64,000 nucleotides of DNA from Streptomyces sp. WM6378 (GCF_001279695.1 NZ_LGDD01000298.1:1-64000); one strand, 5' to 3'. Shown: positions 16,255 through 25,089, counted from the stretch's first letter. Numbers and translations: made by a program. Notes: generated from the sequence alone by a model not told the origin.

Positions 16255-16701
16255 TCAGGGAAGCAACGTGGCCGGTGTGGTGGGCCAGCTCATCCGGATG
16301 ACACCACCGGACTCGCCGGAGGTGACCTCCACATCGTCCACAAGCCCACTGATGACAGCGAGGCCCATTTCGTCCTCCGCGCCGTCGTCGAGCTCGTCGT
16401 CGGGGGCCGATCCGCGCACCCCCGGCACCGCCGAAGCGCCGCCGCCCGACCCCGGCACCTCGTCGCCGACCTCAATGGAGAACAGCTTCTCCTCCTCGGT
16501 CAGGACGACGCGGACAGGGGCATCGATGCCGTGCGAGCGGTGCAGCCCCACAGCACGGCTGCACGCCTCGCCGACGGCGAGTCTGACCTCGTCGAGCACT
16601 GCCTCGTCGACCCCGGCCCGGCGCGCCACGGCGGCCGCCACCAGACGGGCCGTCCTGACATGCTCGGGCTGGGCACTGAAACGGAGTTCAACGGTGGCCA
16701 T
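16255..16701 (-). CDS. RsbW-like anti-sigma factor, partner of BldG
   Basis: A 148-aa protein of the HATPase_c anti-sigma family (SCO3548-like). It is expected to sequester a sigma factor until BldG captures it. The helix LDEVRLAVGEACSRAV corresponds to the N-box but lacks the Mg-binding Asn (usual form EACTNAV). The glycine-rich G1 region is replaced by a Gly/Ser/acidic insert (VPGSGGG...DDELDDGAEDE) before GLAVISGLVDDVEV. Kinase activity toward BldG is therefore doubtful from sequence. The ATG has GAGGGGGAT upstream. It is 105 bp downstream of bldG on the same strand. Confidence 0.85.
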   Translation of the reverse strand: MATVELRFSAQPEHVRTARLVAAAVARRAGVDEAVLDEVRLAVGEACSRAVGLHRSHGIDAPVRVVLTEEEKLFSIEVGDEVPGSGGGASAVPGVRGSAPDDELDDGAEDEMGLAVISGLVDDVEVTSGESGGVIRMSWPTTPATLLP

Positions 16702-16785
16702 TGGCGATCCCCCTCGAACGTACGGGCGTACATCTCAGGGGCCCCGGGCCAAAGTGCCGCCCGGCGCCCCTGTCCTTCCTCCGGA

Positions 16786-16801
16786 GCCGTCCGCGGACGG
16801 C
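16786..16801 (-). terminator. Hairpin just after bldG (possible partial terminator)
   Basis: A 16-bp palindrome GCCGTCCGCGGACGGC starts a few bases after the bldG stop and before the anti-sigma gene. In S. coelicolor bldG is known as both a monocistronic and a bicistronic message. This hairpin could provide the partial stop. Confidence 0.4.
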
Positions 16802-16806
16802 CACCG

Positions 16807-17160
16807 TCAGTCGGTCGCGTTGACGGCCTCGTCGACCGAGCCGTGGATCGGGAACACCTTGGTGAGCCCGGTGATCCGGAAGATCTTCAAAATGCGCTCC
16901 TGGTTGCAGACCAGGCGCAGCGAGCCCTCGTGCGCGCGCACGCGCTTGAGCCCACCGACGAGCACACCCAGGCCGGTGGAGTCGAGGAAGTCCACGCCCT
17001 CCATGTCGACAACCAGGTGGTAGCTGCCGTCGTTCACCAACTCGACCAACTGCTCGCGCAGCTTGGGCGCGGTATACACATCAATCTCGCCACCGACCTC
17101 GACGACCGTACGGTCGCCACCAGGGCCGGACACATTGCGAGTCGACAGGGACAGGTCCAC
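16807..17160 (-). CDS. bldG: Anti-sigma factor antagonist BldG (STAS domain)
   Basis: A 117-aa single STAS-domain protein that controls aerial growth and antibiotic production in Streptomyces by partner switching with anti-sigma factors. The phosphorylatable Ser sits in the family motif [16 protein letters not shown] (about residue 57). The start is GTG with GGAGG six bases upstream, giving [10 protein letters not shown]. The length matches the S. coelicolor protein. The downstream partner is the RsbW-like gene. The divergent helicase gene begins only about 80 bp upstream. Confidence 0.97.
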   Translation of the reverse strand: MDLSLSTRNVSGPGGDRTVVEVGGEIDVYTAPKLREQLVELVNDGSYHLVVDMEGVDFLDSTGLGVLVGGLKRVRAHEGSLRLVCNQERILKIFRITGLTKVFPIHGSVDEAVNATD

Positions 17161-17239
17161 GGATCCTCCAGCACCTTGCTATCGAGCGGCCGCCCCCTGA
17201 GTCTCCCCGGCGGAGCCAGAGAACGGATCGCCAGCCGCG

Positions 17240-19717
17240 ATGGCATTCAATCACTTACCAGCAGCCATGCACGACGCCTTGGGACCATTGTCCGCTACGC
17301 CAGTGACACACTCGGTGCCGATGGCCAGGAATCACCGCCCCAGAACACCCGCCGACAGCACGGGTGAACGACCCGACCCCGGCACGGTCCTCGACCGGCT
17401 CGCCGCAGGGGCCGACCGGGCTGCGCGCATCACTCATACGGAGCACTTGCCCCCGCGTGCGGGCCGTCATGCAGTCTGGCCGCACCTCATCCGCCCGGAA
17501 GTGATCAACGCCATTCAGGACGCCGGCGTCGAGCACCCCTGGGCCCATCAGGCCGCCGCCGCCGAGCACGCCCTGAACGGCGAGTCGGTCGTGATCGCCA
17601 CCGGCACCGCCTCCGGCAAGTCGCTGGCCTACCTGGCACCCGTCCTCAGCACGCTCCTGGACGGCTCCGAGGCCCCCAACGGCCGCGGCGCGACCGCCCT
17701 CTACCTCGCCCCGACCAAGGCCCTGGCCGCCGATCAGCGCCGCTCGGTGAAGGCCCTCGCGGCCCCGCTGGGCAACGCGATCCGGCCCGCCGTGTACGAC
17801 GGCGACACCCCGGTCGAGGAACGCGAATGGGTACGCCAGTACGCCAATTACGTCCTCACCAATCCGGACATGCTGCACCTGGGCATCCTGCCCTCCCACC
17901 CCAGGTGGGCCTCCTTCCTGCGCGCCCTGCGCTATGTCGTCATCGACGAGTGCCACACCTACCGCGGCGTCTTCGGCTCCCACGTCGCCCAGGTCCTGCG
18001 CCGCCTTCGCCGCCTGTGCGCCCGCTACGGCGCCGACCCGGTGTTCCTGCTCGCCTCCGCCACGGCCGCCGAGCCCGCCCTGGCCGCGGGCCGCCTGACC
18101 GGCCTGCCCGTCGTCGAGGTCGCCGACGACGCCTCCCCGCGCGGCGAGCTGGTCTTTGCCCTGTGGGAGCCCCCGCTCACCGAGCTGGCCGGCGAGAAGG
18201 GCGCCCCGGTGCGCCGCACCGCCATCGCCGAGACCGCCGACCTCCTCACCGACCTGGCCGTGCAGGGGGTCCGCACGGTCGCCTTCGTCCGCTCCCGGCG
18301 CGGCGCCGAACTCATCTCCGTCATCACCCAGGAGCGCCTGTACGAGGTCGACCGGACCCTCGCCCGGCGCGTCGCGGCCTACCGGGGCGGCTACCTGCCC
18401 GAGGAGCGCCGTGCCCTGGAGCAGGCCCTGCACTCCGGCGAGCTCCTGGGCCTGGCCGCCACCACCGCCCTGGAACTCGGCATCGACGTCTCCGGCCTCG
18501 ACGCCGTACTGATCGCGGGCTACCCGGGCACCCGGGCCTCGCTGTGGCAGCAGGCGGGCCGGGCCGGGCGCTCGGGCCAGGGCGCCCTGGCCGTTCTGAT
18601 CGCCCGCGACGACCCGCTGGACACCTACCTCGTCCACCACCCCGAGGCGCTGTTCCAGCAGCCCGTCGAGTCCACCGTGCTCGACCCGGACAACCCGTAC
18701 GTCCTGGCCCCCCATCTGTGTGCGGCGGCGGCCGAACTCCCGCTCACCGAGGCCGACCTGGAGCTGTTCGGCCCCGCGAGCCCTGAGCTCATGCCGCAGC
18801 TGGAGCAGGCGGGCCTGCTCCGACGCCGCAGCAACGGATGGTTCTGGACCCGCCGCGAGCGGGCCGCCGACCTCACCGACATCCGGGGCGGTGGCGGCCG
18901 CCCGGTCCAGATCGTCGAGGCCTCGACGGGACGGCTGCTCGGCACGGTCGACGCGTCCGCCGCCCACACCACCGTCCACGACGGCGCCGTCCACCTCCAC
19001 CAGGGCCGTACGTACCTGGTGAAGCACCTGGACCTGGAGGACTCCGCCGCCCTCGTCGAGGAGGCGAGCCCGCCCTATTCGACCGTCGCCAGGGACACCA
19101 CCTCCATCTCCGTCCTGTCCACCGACACCGAGATCCCGTGGGGAGCCGGCCGCCTCTGCTACGGCTCCGTCGAGGTCACCAACCAGGTCGTCTCCTTCCT
19201 GCGCCGCAAACTGATCACCGGCGAGGTGCTTGGCGAGACGAAGCTCGACCTGCCGCCCCGCACCCTGCGCACCCGGGCCGTGTGGTGGACGGTCACCGAG
19301 GACCAGCTCGACGCCGCCCGCATCAACCCGGAGATCCTCGGCGGCGCCCTGCACGCCGCCGAGCACGCCTCCATCGGGATGCTGCCGCTCTTCGCCACCT
19401 GCGACCGCTGGGACATCGGGGGCGTCTCCGTCCCGCTGCACCCGGACACCCTGCTGCCCACGGTCTTCGTGTACGACGGGAACCCGGGCGGCGCCGGATT
19501 CGCCGAGCGCGCCTTCCACACCGCCGCGCGCTGGCTGACCGCGACCCGCGAGGCGATCGCGTCCTGCGAGTGCGAGGCCGGCTGCCCGTCCTGCATCCAG
19601 TCGCCCAAGTGCGGCAACGGCAACGACCCCCTGCACAAGCGGGGCGCCGTCCGCCTCCTCACGGAACTGCTGCGGGAAGCCCCGGAACAGCCGGGGACGG
19701 CCCCGCCCGGGCCCTGA
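17240..19717 (+). CDS. DEAD/DECH-box helicase with DUF1998-type Cys cluster (MrfA/YprA-like)
   Basis: An 825-aa superfamily 2 helicase. Walker A is ATGTASGKS near residue 120, the DECH box is in VVIDECHTYRG near 235, and the motif VI region contains QQAGRAGRSGQ. The C-terminus carries CDRWDIGG and a Cys cluster CECEAGCPSCIQSPKC near 775-790 that probably binds zinc. It resembles Bacillus MrfA, a 3'-5' DNA helicase in mitomycin repair. It is the helicase that defines the actinobacterial 'helicase/secretion neighborhood' together with the facing tad genes. Its last 59 bp overlap the 3' end of the convergent TadE-like gene. The start has no good Shine-Dalgarno. Confidence 0.92.
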   Translation: MAFNHLPAAMHDALGPLSATPVTHSVPMARNHRPRTPADSTGERPDPGTVLDRLAAGADRAARITHTEHLPPRAGRHAVWPHLIRPEVINAIQDAGVEHPWAHQAAAAEHALNGESVVIATGTASGKSLAYLAPVLSTLLDGSEAPNGRGATALYLAPTKALAADQRRSVKALAAPLGNAIRPAVYDGDTPVEEREWVRQYANYVLTNPDMLHLGILPSHPRWASFLRALRYVVIDECHTYRGVFGSHVAQVLRRLRRLCARYGADPVFLLASATAAEPALAAGRLTGLPVVEVADDASPRGELVFALWEPPLTELAGEKGAPVRRTAIAETADLLTDLAVQGVRTVAFVRSRRGAELISVITQERLYEVDRTLARRVAAYRGGYLPEERRALEQALHSGELLGLAATTALELGIDVSGLDAVLIAGYPGTRASLWQQAGRAGRSGQGALAVLIARDDPLDTYLVHHPEALFQQPVESTVLDPDNPYVLAPHLCAAAAELPLTEADLELFGPASPELMPQLEQAGLLRRRSNGWFWTRRERAADLTDIRGGGGRPVQIVEASTGRLLGTVDASAAHTTVHDGAVHLHQGRTYLVKHLDLEDSAALVEEASPPYSTVARDTTSISVLSTDTEIPWGAGRLCYGSVEVTNQVVSFLRRKLITGEVLGETKLDLPPRTLRTRAVWWTVTEDQLDAARINPEILGGALHAAEHASIGMLPLFATCDRWDIGGVSVPLHPDTLLPTVFVYDGNPGGAGFAERAFHTAARWLTATREAIASCECEAGCPSCIQSPKCGNGNDPLHKRGAVRLLTELLREAPEQPGTAPPGP

Positions 19718-20114
19718 CGCTCGGCGCGTACGGGCCGAACCTCGCCCGCACCCGTACGTCCGCGATCTCTCCGGCCACCGTGCAGCGCACCAGCTCCGCG
19801 CCCTGGGCCCGGGCCACCTCGACGGCCTTGGCGCAGGCGTCCGGCGAGCCCCACAGGGCCCGGTCGGCCGCCGCGAGCGCGGCCAGGTCGGCGGCCCCGC
19901 CGGCCCGGTGCCGGGCGGCCACCGCCTGGCCGAGGCACAGCACGGCCGCGAACACGGCACACATCGTGGCGGCCGTCAGCGCCACCCATACGGTGGCGGA
20001 GCCCCGGTCGGCACAACTCCGGCCCTGTGCACATCGGTCCAGCAGGGCCCGGCCCAGTCGTCGCGCGGGACCTCGCGCCCACCACTTCGTGAGACCTCGT
20101 AATCGCCGGTTCAC
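19659..20114 (-). CDS. TadE-like pseudopilin (helicase/secretion neighborhood type)
   Basis: A 151-aa protein with a basic N-terminus, then DRGSATVWVALTAATMCAVFAAVLCLGQAVAARH, which is one TadE-type helix after a Gly-Ser processing-like site. An extracytoplasmic domain with two Cys follows. It is predicted to be a minor pilin of the Flp/Tad pilus. The GTG start overlaps the TGA of the upstream TadE gene (GTGA), so translation is coupled. It is the last gene of the tad operon and overlaps the convergent helicase by 59 bp. Confidence 0.78.
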   Translation of the reverse strand: MNRRLRGLTKWWARGPARRLGRALLDRCAQGRSCADRGSATVWVALTAATMCAVFAAVLCLGQAVAARHRAGGAADLAALAAADRALWGSPDACAKAVEVARAQGAELVRCTVAGEIADVRVRARFGPYAPSVRARAGPSPAVPGLPAAVP

Positions 20115-20488
20115 GAGACCTCCCCCACCGTGTCCTCGGCCAGTGCCGCGGCCTCCGCGCTCAGCGTCATGGCCAGGTGGTGCGGCCCCGGCGTGGCGGA
20201 CTCCACCCGGACCCGCCACAGCTCCCCGGTCCGCCACACCGTGACCACGGCACCCTTCGGCGCCGCCGACTTGGCCGCCGCCACCGCCACGGCCTCCGGC
20301 TCGGAACGGGCCACCGCGCGGGCCCCGGCCCTGGCCGCGTCCACGCAGCGGATCTCCGCCGAGGCCGCCGTCAGCGCCCAGAGCAGTGCCAGCGCGAAGC
20401 CCACCAGGGCCGGGATCGCCACAGCCGTCTCCGCCGTCACAAACCCCCGGTCTTTCCGCCACCGCCTGCGGCGCTCAGAACTGCACAT
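20111..20488 (-). CDS. TadE family pseudopilin
   Basis: A 125-aa protein with a basic leader (RRRRWRKDRG), then GFVTAETAVAIPALVGFALALLWAL, a classic TadE segment with Glu at +5 after the Gly|Phe-like cleavage point. A short surface domain follows. It overlaps the Flp pilin gene upstream by 14 bp and the next TadE-like gene by 4 bp, indicating one transcript with coupled translation. Confidence 0.83.
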   Translation of the reverse strand: MCSSERRRRWRKDRGFVTAETAVAIPALVGFALALLWALTAASAEIRCVDAARAGARAVARSEPEAVAVAAAKSAAPKGAVVTVWRTGELWRVRVESATPGPHHLAMTLSAEAAALAEDTVGEVS

Positions 20489-20708
20489 CGAGCGCCCTGG
20501 TGATCAGCTGGGTCAGCGCCGACACGACCCCGCCGCTGGTGACGACCTTGTACAGGATCGCCGCGAAGGCACAGGCCGCGAGGGTGCCCACGGCGTACTC
20601 GGAGGTCGTCATTCCGGCGTCCCCCCGCACCCTGCGCCGCAACGCAAGCCCCCAGAGCCGCATCCGCCGCTTCATCGCACCGGCTCGCTGATCGATTACC
20701 GCGTTCAT
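20475..20708 (-). CDS. Flp-type major pilin (DUF4244)
   Basis: A 77-aa prepilin. A basic leader ends GDAG, followed by MTTSEYAVGTLAACAFAAILYKVVTS, with Glu at +5 of the mature protein, the signature of Flp/type IVb pilins cut by a TadV-type peptidase. The ATG has AGGGAG nine bases upstream; the frame extends further but without the pilin context. It is probably the main subunit of the pilus. The upstream gap of about 100 bp to the tad membrane gene may hold an internal promoter. Confidence 0.85.
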   Translation of the reverse strand: MNAVIDQRAGAMKRRMRLWGLALRRRVRGDAGMTTSEYAVGTLAACAFAAILYKVVTSGGVVSALTQLITRALDVQF

Positions 20709-20808
20709 GAATCCCAACTCCCTTGATTGGTACGTGTGTTGAGTGACATCCGTGTGGCGCCAGCGAGGCGCCTGAGCGGCTCGGCGAGGTGAACCGAGGT
20801 GAACCCCT

Positions 20809-21603
20809 TCACCGCCTGAGCAACCCGCCCGCAAGCCCGATCACCACCGGGGCAACCCCCGCCGCCAGGAAGGCCGGGAGGAAACAGAGGCCCAGTGGGC
20901 CGGTGATCAGCACGCCCGCGCGCCTGGCCCGGGCCGACGCCTCCCGGGTCCGTTCGGCCCGGCAGCGCTCGGCGACCCTCGCGACGGGGCCCGCGGCGGG
21001 AGCCCCCGACGAAGCGGCCCGCTCCAGGCAGCGAGCCAGTTCGGCCGCGCCCGGCATCGCCCCCAACCTCCCCCACGCATCGGCCGGTTCGCCGCCCATG
21101 CGCAGTTCGGCGGCAACCTGGCCGAGCCGGGCGCCGACGGGCCCCTCCAGAGAGCCCCCGACCGCCCCGGCCGCCTCGCGAGGCCCGGCCCCGGCCGCGA
21201 GACAGGCCGCCAACAGATCAGCGGCGAGCGGCAGTTCACGGGCCGCCGCCCGGCGCGCACCGTCCCCGTCCCCCCGAGCCCGGCGGCGCCGCCCCCAGAC
21301 CCAGGCCCCGTACGCCGCCGCCAGGCCTGCCGGCACGCCCGCGACTCCGCCGACCAGCACACAGCCGACCGCCAGCACCCCCAGCGGCGTTCCCCACCGC
21401 TTGGCGCGGGCCGTCCACGCCGGGATCCAGTTCCGGCGCGAAGGCACGGTCAGCGCCTCAAGGGCCAGCAATGCGGCGATTCGGCGCCGCACCTTGCGCT
21501 CCTCCCTGCGCCGCGCCACCCCCAGCGCCGTCCACAGGGCGAGGGCGACCGCCCCCACCGCCACCCCCAGCCTGTGGACAACCTCCGGCGACCAGGGGCT
21601 CAT
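20809..21603 (-). CDS. TadC-like inner-membrane platform protein (T2SF domain)
   Basis: A 264-aa member of the type II/IV secretion system F family. It has two helices near the N-terminus (about residues 10-28 and 72-100), a cytoplasmic T2SF helical bundle (ELPLAADLLAACLAAGAGPREA) and a C-terminal hydrophobic pair (GLCFLPAFLAAGVAPVVIGL). Together with the preceding TadB-like protein it should form the pilus assembly platform. It overlaps that gene by 4 bp (ATGA). Confidence 0.85.
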   Translation of the reverse strand: MSPWSPEVVHRLGVAVGAVALALWTALGVARRREERKVRRRIAALLALEALTVPSRRNWIPAWTARAKRWGTPLGVLAVGCVLVGGVAGVPAGLAAAYGAWVWGRRRRARGDGDGARRAAARELPLAADLLAACLAAGAGPREAAGAVGGSLEGPVGARLGQVAAELRMGGEPADAWGRLGAMPGAAELARCLERAASSGAPAAGPVARVAERCRAERTREASARARRAGVLITGPLGLCFLPAFLAAGVAPVVIGLAGGLLRR

Positions 21604-22478
21604 CGCCCCTCCCCGGCCCGTACGATCCGCGCCGCCCACCACACCCCGGCAACCTCCAGGACCCCGGCCACCAGCAGGCACCCGAACCCGGCCGCGCTGT
21701 GCAGCAGCACCCGCAACGGGCTCGCGCCCATCGCCGTGCCGAGCACAAGCCCCAGCGCCGGCAGAAGCGCAAGCAACAGCACCGTGGTGCGCGGCCCCGC
21801 CAACTCGGAGCTCAGCGCGTCCTGTTGCTCCCGCTCCGCCCGCAACGCGCCCTCCAGGCGCTCCAGGCCGGAGGCGAGCCCCGCCCCGCCGTCCACCGCG
21901 ACCTGCCAGCACGCGGCGACCCCGGCGAGCCCCTCGGCGCCCGGCTCCCTGGCCGCCTCCCGCAGCGCCCCGGGCACATCGCCGCCGAACTTCGCGGCGG
22001 CCACCACAAGGGCCGTCGCCGCGCCCAGGGCCGCCGTGTCCCGGGCGGCCGCGGCCAGCGCCTGGCCGGGCTGGCGGCCCGCTCGCAGCTCCCCCGCCAG
22101 CGCGGCGCACCAGGCGATCACCTCGTCGGCCCGCCGCGCCCTGGCCCGCTCGCGCTCCCGGGCCCGCAGCCGCCGCCCCACCAAGGGCACCGCCACCGCC
22201 CCGGCGACCAACGGCAGCACCGATCCGCCCAGGACGGCGAGCGCGAGCCCCAGCGGCAGACACAGCCACTCCATCCGCCACCGCGCCCGGCCCCGCACAC
22301 CCTCGACCCACCGCCCGAGAGGCGACGCCCCGAATGCACCACCTCCGGCGACGCTTCCTGCTCCCGCGAACATCAGCCGGGCCCGCCGCACCCCCTGGTC
22401 CCGCCCGACCCACAGCCATGCGGCCGCCCCCGCGCACATCGCCGCCCAAGCGGGCAACCCCACCCGAAGATCCGTCAC
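21600..22478 (-). CDS. TadB-like inner-membrane platform protein (T2SF domain)
   Basis: A 292-aa protein with N-terminal helices (WAAMCAGAAAWLWVG, LCLPLGLALAVLGGSVLPL), a T2SF core (ADEVIAWCAALAGELRAGRQPGQAL) and C-terminal helices. The GTG start overlaps the TGA of the ATPase gene (GTGA), so it is translationally coupled. It is the partner of the following TadC-like protein. Confidence 0.85.
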   Translation of the reverse strand: MTDLRVGLPAWAAMCAGAAAWLWVGRDQGVRRARLMFAGAGSVAGGGAFGASPLGRWVEGVRGRARWRMEWLCLPLGLALAVLGGSVLPLVAGAVAVPLVGRRLRARERERARARRADEVIAWCAALAGELRAGRQPGQALAAAARDTAALGAATALVVAAAKFGGDVPGALREAAREPGAEGLAGVAACWQVAVDGGAGLASGLERLEGALRAEREQQDALSSELAGPRTTVLLLALLPALGLVLGTAMGASPLRVLLHSAAGFGCLLVAGVLEVAGVWWAARIVRAGEGR

Positions 22479-23701
22479 AACGCACCCCCGATCAGCGCCC
22501 GCAGCCGCTCCCAGCCCGAGTCGCGCACAAACCCCGCCACGCCCCACCGCAGCGCGGGCACCGTCACCACCAAGCCCGCCGCGTCCCGCTCCAGGACGCG
22601 CACCTCGGCGATCCGGCGCTGCCCGGCCCGGTCGCGTACGAGATGGACCACCACCGATAGCGCGGCCGCCAACTGGCTGTGCAGCGCGGCCCGGTCGAGC
22701 CCGGCCGCCGTGCCCAGCGCTTCGAGGCGCGCCGGTACATCGGCGGCGGAATTGGCATGAACCGTCCCACAACCTCCCTCATGGCCCGTGTTCAAAGCGC
22801 TCAGCAGATCGGTCACCTCGGCGCCCCGCACCTCGCCCACGACCAGCCGGTCCGGCCGCATCCGCAGGGCCTGGCGCACCAGGTCCCGCAGGGTCACCAG
22901 ACCTGCGCCCTCCTGGTTGGCGGGCCGCGCTTCGAGGCGCACCACATGTGGATGGTCGGGCCTCAACTCGGCCGAATCCTCGGCCAGTACGATCCGTTCG
23001 CCCTTCCCGACCAGGCCGAGCAGGGTGGACAGGAGCGTGGTCTTTCCGGTGCCGGTGCCGCCGCTCACCAGGAACGACACCCGGGCTTCGATCAGCGCCC
23101 GCAGCAGTTGCTCGCCGTCGGGCGGCACCGTGCCCGCCGCGGCGAGTTCGGCCAGCGAGAACGCCCTCGGCCGCACCACGCGCAGCGCGAGGCAGGCCGA
23201 GCCGACGGCCACCGGCTCCAGGACGGCGTGCATCCGGGTCCCGTCCGGCAGCCGGGCGTCCACCCAGGGCCGGGCGTCGTCGAGCCGGCGTCCGGCCACC
23301 GCGGCGAGGCGCTGGGCGAGCCGGCGCACCGCTGCCGCGTCGACGAAGCGGACCCCGGTCAGTTCGAGCCCGCCACCCCGGTCCACCCACACCCGGTCGG
23401 GCGCGGAGACCAGCACGTCCGTGACCTCCGGATCGGCGAGCAGCGGCTCCAGCGGCCCGGTTCCGACCAGCTCGGAACGCAACTCCTCTGCCCCGCCGAG
23501 GACTTCGGCATCCCCGAGCAGCCGTCCCTGAGCGCGCAGCGCGGCTGCGACCCTGGCCGGGGTGGGCTCGGCCCCGCTCTCGGCGAGGCGCTGCCGCACG
23601 GCGTCGAGCAGAGGCGGCCCCGCGCCCCGTACGGGTGTCCCCCCACCGGCCGGCCCCAGCGCGCCCAGGGGCGGCCGCCCCACGTCCCGTACCGCGTTCA
23701 T
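22475..23701 (-). CDS. TadA/CpaF-type secretion ATPase
   Basis: A 408-aa hexameric GspE-family ATPase that powers Flp pilus assembly. Walker A SGGTGTGKTT is at 213-222, the Asp box near EDSAELRP (241-248), Walker B in RPDRLVVGEVRG (282-293) and the His box in TGHEGGCGTVHANS (305-318). The N-terminal domain is short. The ATG overlaps the ssd stop (ATGA). The frame remains open far upstream over ssd, but that part is only an overlap of frames. Confidence 0.92.
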   Translation of the reverse strand: MNAVRDVGRPPLGALGPAGGGTPVRGAGPPLLDAVRQRLAESGAEPTPARVAAALRAQGRLLGDAEVLGGAEELRSELVGTGPLEPLLADPEVTDVLVSAPDRVWVDRGGGLELTGVRFVDAAAVRRLAQRLAAVAGRRLDDARPWVDARLPDGTRMHAVLEPVAVGSACLALRVVRPRAFSLAELAAAGTVPPDGEQLLRALIEARVSFLVSGGTGTGKTTLLSTLLGLVGKGERIVLAEDSAELRPDHPHVVRLEARPANQEGAGLVTLRDLVRQALRMRPDRLVVGEVRGAEVTDLLSALNTGHEGGCGTVHANSAADVPARLEALGTAAGLDRAALHSQLAAALSVVVHLVRDRAGQRRIAEVRVLERDAAGLVVTVPALRWGVAGFVRDSGWERLRALIGGAL

Positions 23702-24813
23702 GACAGCGCTCCCCCGGCGCGGCCGCCGGCCAGCGCCTGGTCCCAGAAGGCCGCGCAGAATCTGGCCAGTGGCCCGCGTGGCGCGCTCCCCGGCGGCGCA
23801 CCGCCCTCCTGGGCCTCCAGCAGGTCCGGCTCCACGGGGAGTTCGCCCGCGAGCGGCAGACCCAGCGCGCCGGCCACCCACTGCTCGTCGAGCCCGGACG
23901 CGTACGGCCCCCGTACCACCGCGCGCAGATCGCGCAGCACCATGCCGACGGAGGCGGCGACCCGGTTCGCCGCCGCCACCGCGCGCAGCTCGGCCGGGAC
24001 CACCAGAAGGCCCAGGTCCAGCTGGGCGAGCGCCTCGACCACCGCGTCGTCGACCCGGCGCGGCAGGTCCACGACGACCACCCCGCCCCGGCGGCGGGCC
24101 GCCGCGAGCACCGCGCGCATCGCCTCCCCCGGGATCACCACCGAGTCCCCCCGGTCCCAGCTCAGCACCCTCAACTGATGCAGCCGCGGCAGCGATTCCT
24201 CCAGGGCGCCTCCGGCGACCCGTCCCCGCGAAGCGGCGAAATCCGGCCACCTGCGGCCATCGGCCTGCTCTCCGCCGAGCAGCACGTCGAGGCCGCCGCC
24301 GAGCGGGTCGCCGTCGATCAGCATGGTGCGCTGCCCGGAGCGTGCGGCGGTGACCGCGAGGGCGCAGGCCAGCGTCGAGGCCCCGGCGCCGCCCCGGCCG
24401 CCGATCACCCCGACGGTCAGGGCCGGGCGCCCCACGCCTTCGGCGGCGTCGGCGATCCGGTCGACGAGCCACGGTTCGGCGTCGGGCAGCCGCAGCACAT
24501 GGTCCGCGCCGAGCTCGACGGCCGCCTGCCACACGCCGGGGTCGTCCTGGTCCCGGCCCACCAGGAGCACTCCGCGCCTGCGGGCCGAACCGAGCAGCCG
24601 GGGAGCGGCGTCGTCGCCGACCAGGATCAGTGGTGCGCTCTCCCAGCCGCCCCTGCGGTCGGGCACGCCGTGGCACACCTCGGGCTCGGTGCCGGCCGCG
24701 GCGCACAGCCGCAGCAGATCGTCGAGCAGTTCCTCGTCCTCGGTCACGATCAGCGGTCCGCCGCGCCGCCCCTCCGCGCCCGGCGGCCGGTCGGAAGCCA
24801 TGACTCCGTCCAC
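23698..24813 (-). CDS. ssd: Septum-site determining protein Ssd (CpaE-like)
   Basis: A 371-aa protein with an N-terminal receiver-like domain (about 1-125) and a ParA/MinD-type ATPase domain. The deviant Walker A, GVIGGRGGAGAST, has Ala where the catalytic Lys normally is, as usual in CpaE proteins, and DGDPLGGGLD follows. In M. tuberculosis the orthologue Rv3660c affects septum placement. As the first gene of the tad operon it may also localise the pilus machine. A 445-bp AT-richer leader with a DnaA box lies upstream. Confidence 0.85.
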   Translation of the reverse strand: MDGVMASDRPPGAEGRRGGPLIVTEDEELLDDLLRLCAAAGTEPEVCHGVPDRRGGWESAPLILVGDDAAPRLLGSARRRGVLLVGRDQDDPGVWQAAVELGADHVLRLPDAEPWLVDRIADAAEGVGRPALTVGVIGGRGGAGASTLACALAVTAARSGQRTMLIDGDPLGGGLDVLLGGEQADGRRWPDFAASRGRVAGGALEESLPRLHQLRVLSWDRGDSVVIPGEAMRAVLAAARRRGGVVVVDLPRRVDDAVVEALAQLDLGLLVVPAELRAVAAANRVAASVGMVLRDLRAVVRGPYASGLDEQWVAGALGLPLAGELPVEPDLLEAQEGGAPPGSAPRGPLARFCAAFWDQALAGGRAGGALS

Positions 24814-24914
24814 GATTTCCGCCCCCTCTCACTCCGATTCCTGCGTCCGCGTTCTTCGCGAACTTGAATCACCGTGGAGGGAGACTCGAAATAATGTGGA
24901 TCTTGATCAAAATC

Positions 24915-24923
24915 TGTGGACAA
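24915..24923 (-). promoter_or_regulatory. DnaA box TTGTCCACA
   Basis: The minus strand reads TTGTCCACA, the preferred DnaA box of streptomycetes, about 100 bp upstream of the ssd start. A weaker relative (TGTGGATCT) lies at 24895-24903. Confidence 0.6.
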
Positions 24924-25089
24924 CTATCCGCGTTGTGAATATCCCGTTCACCTATACCAGTGACTTCCGGAGCGCAGCGCAACCACTACGCACAGTGACG
25001 AATCTCGGGTGTGGGACAGCGCCGGGCGCGGGGTGGAGAGAGGGGGACGACGATCGGATCCAAGGGCCGAAAACGCATCCGGACATGCG

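Noticed and set aside
23702..24832. Extension of the TadA frame far upstream through ssd
   Set aside because: The extension is Arg/Gly-rich antisense-like text lying over ssd in another frame. The ATGA-coupled start at 23701 fits the family length.
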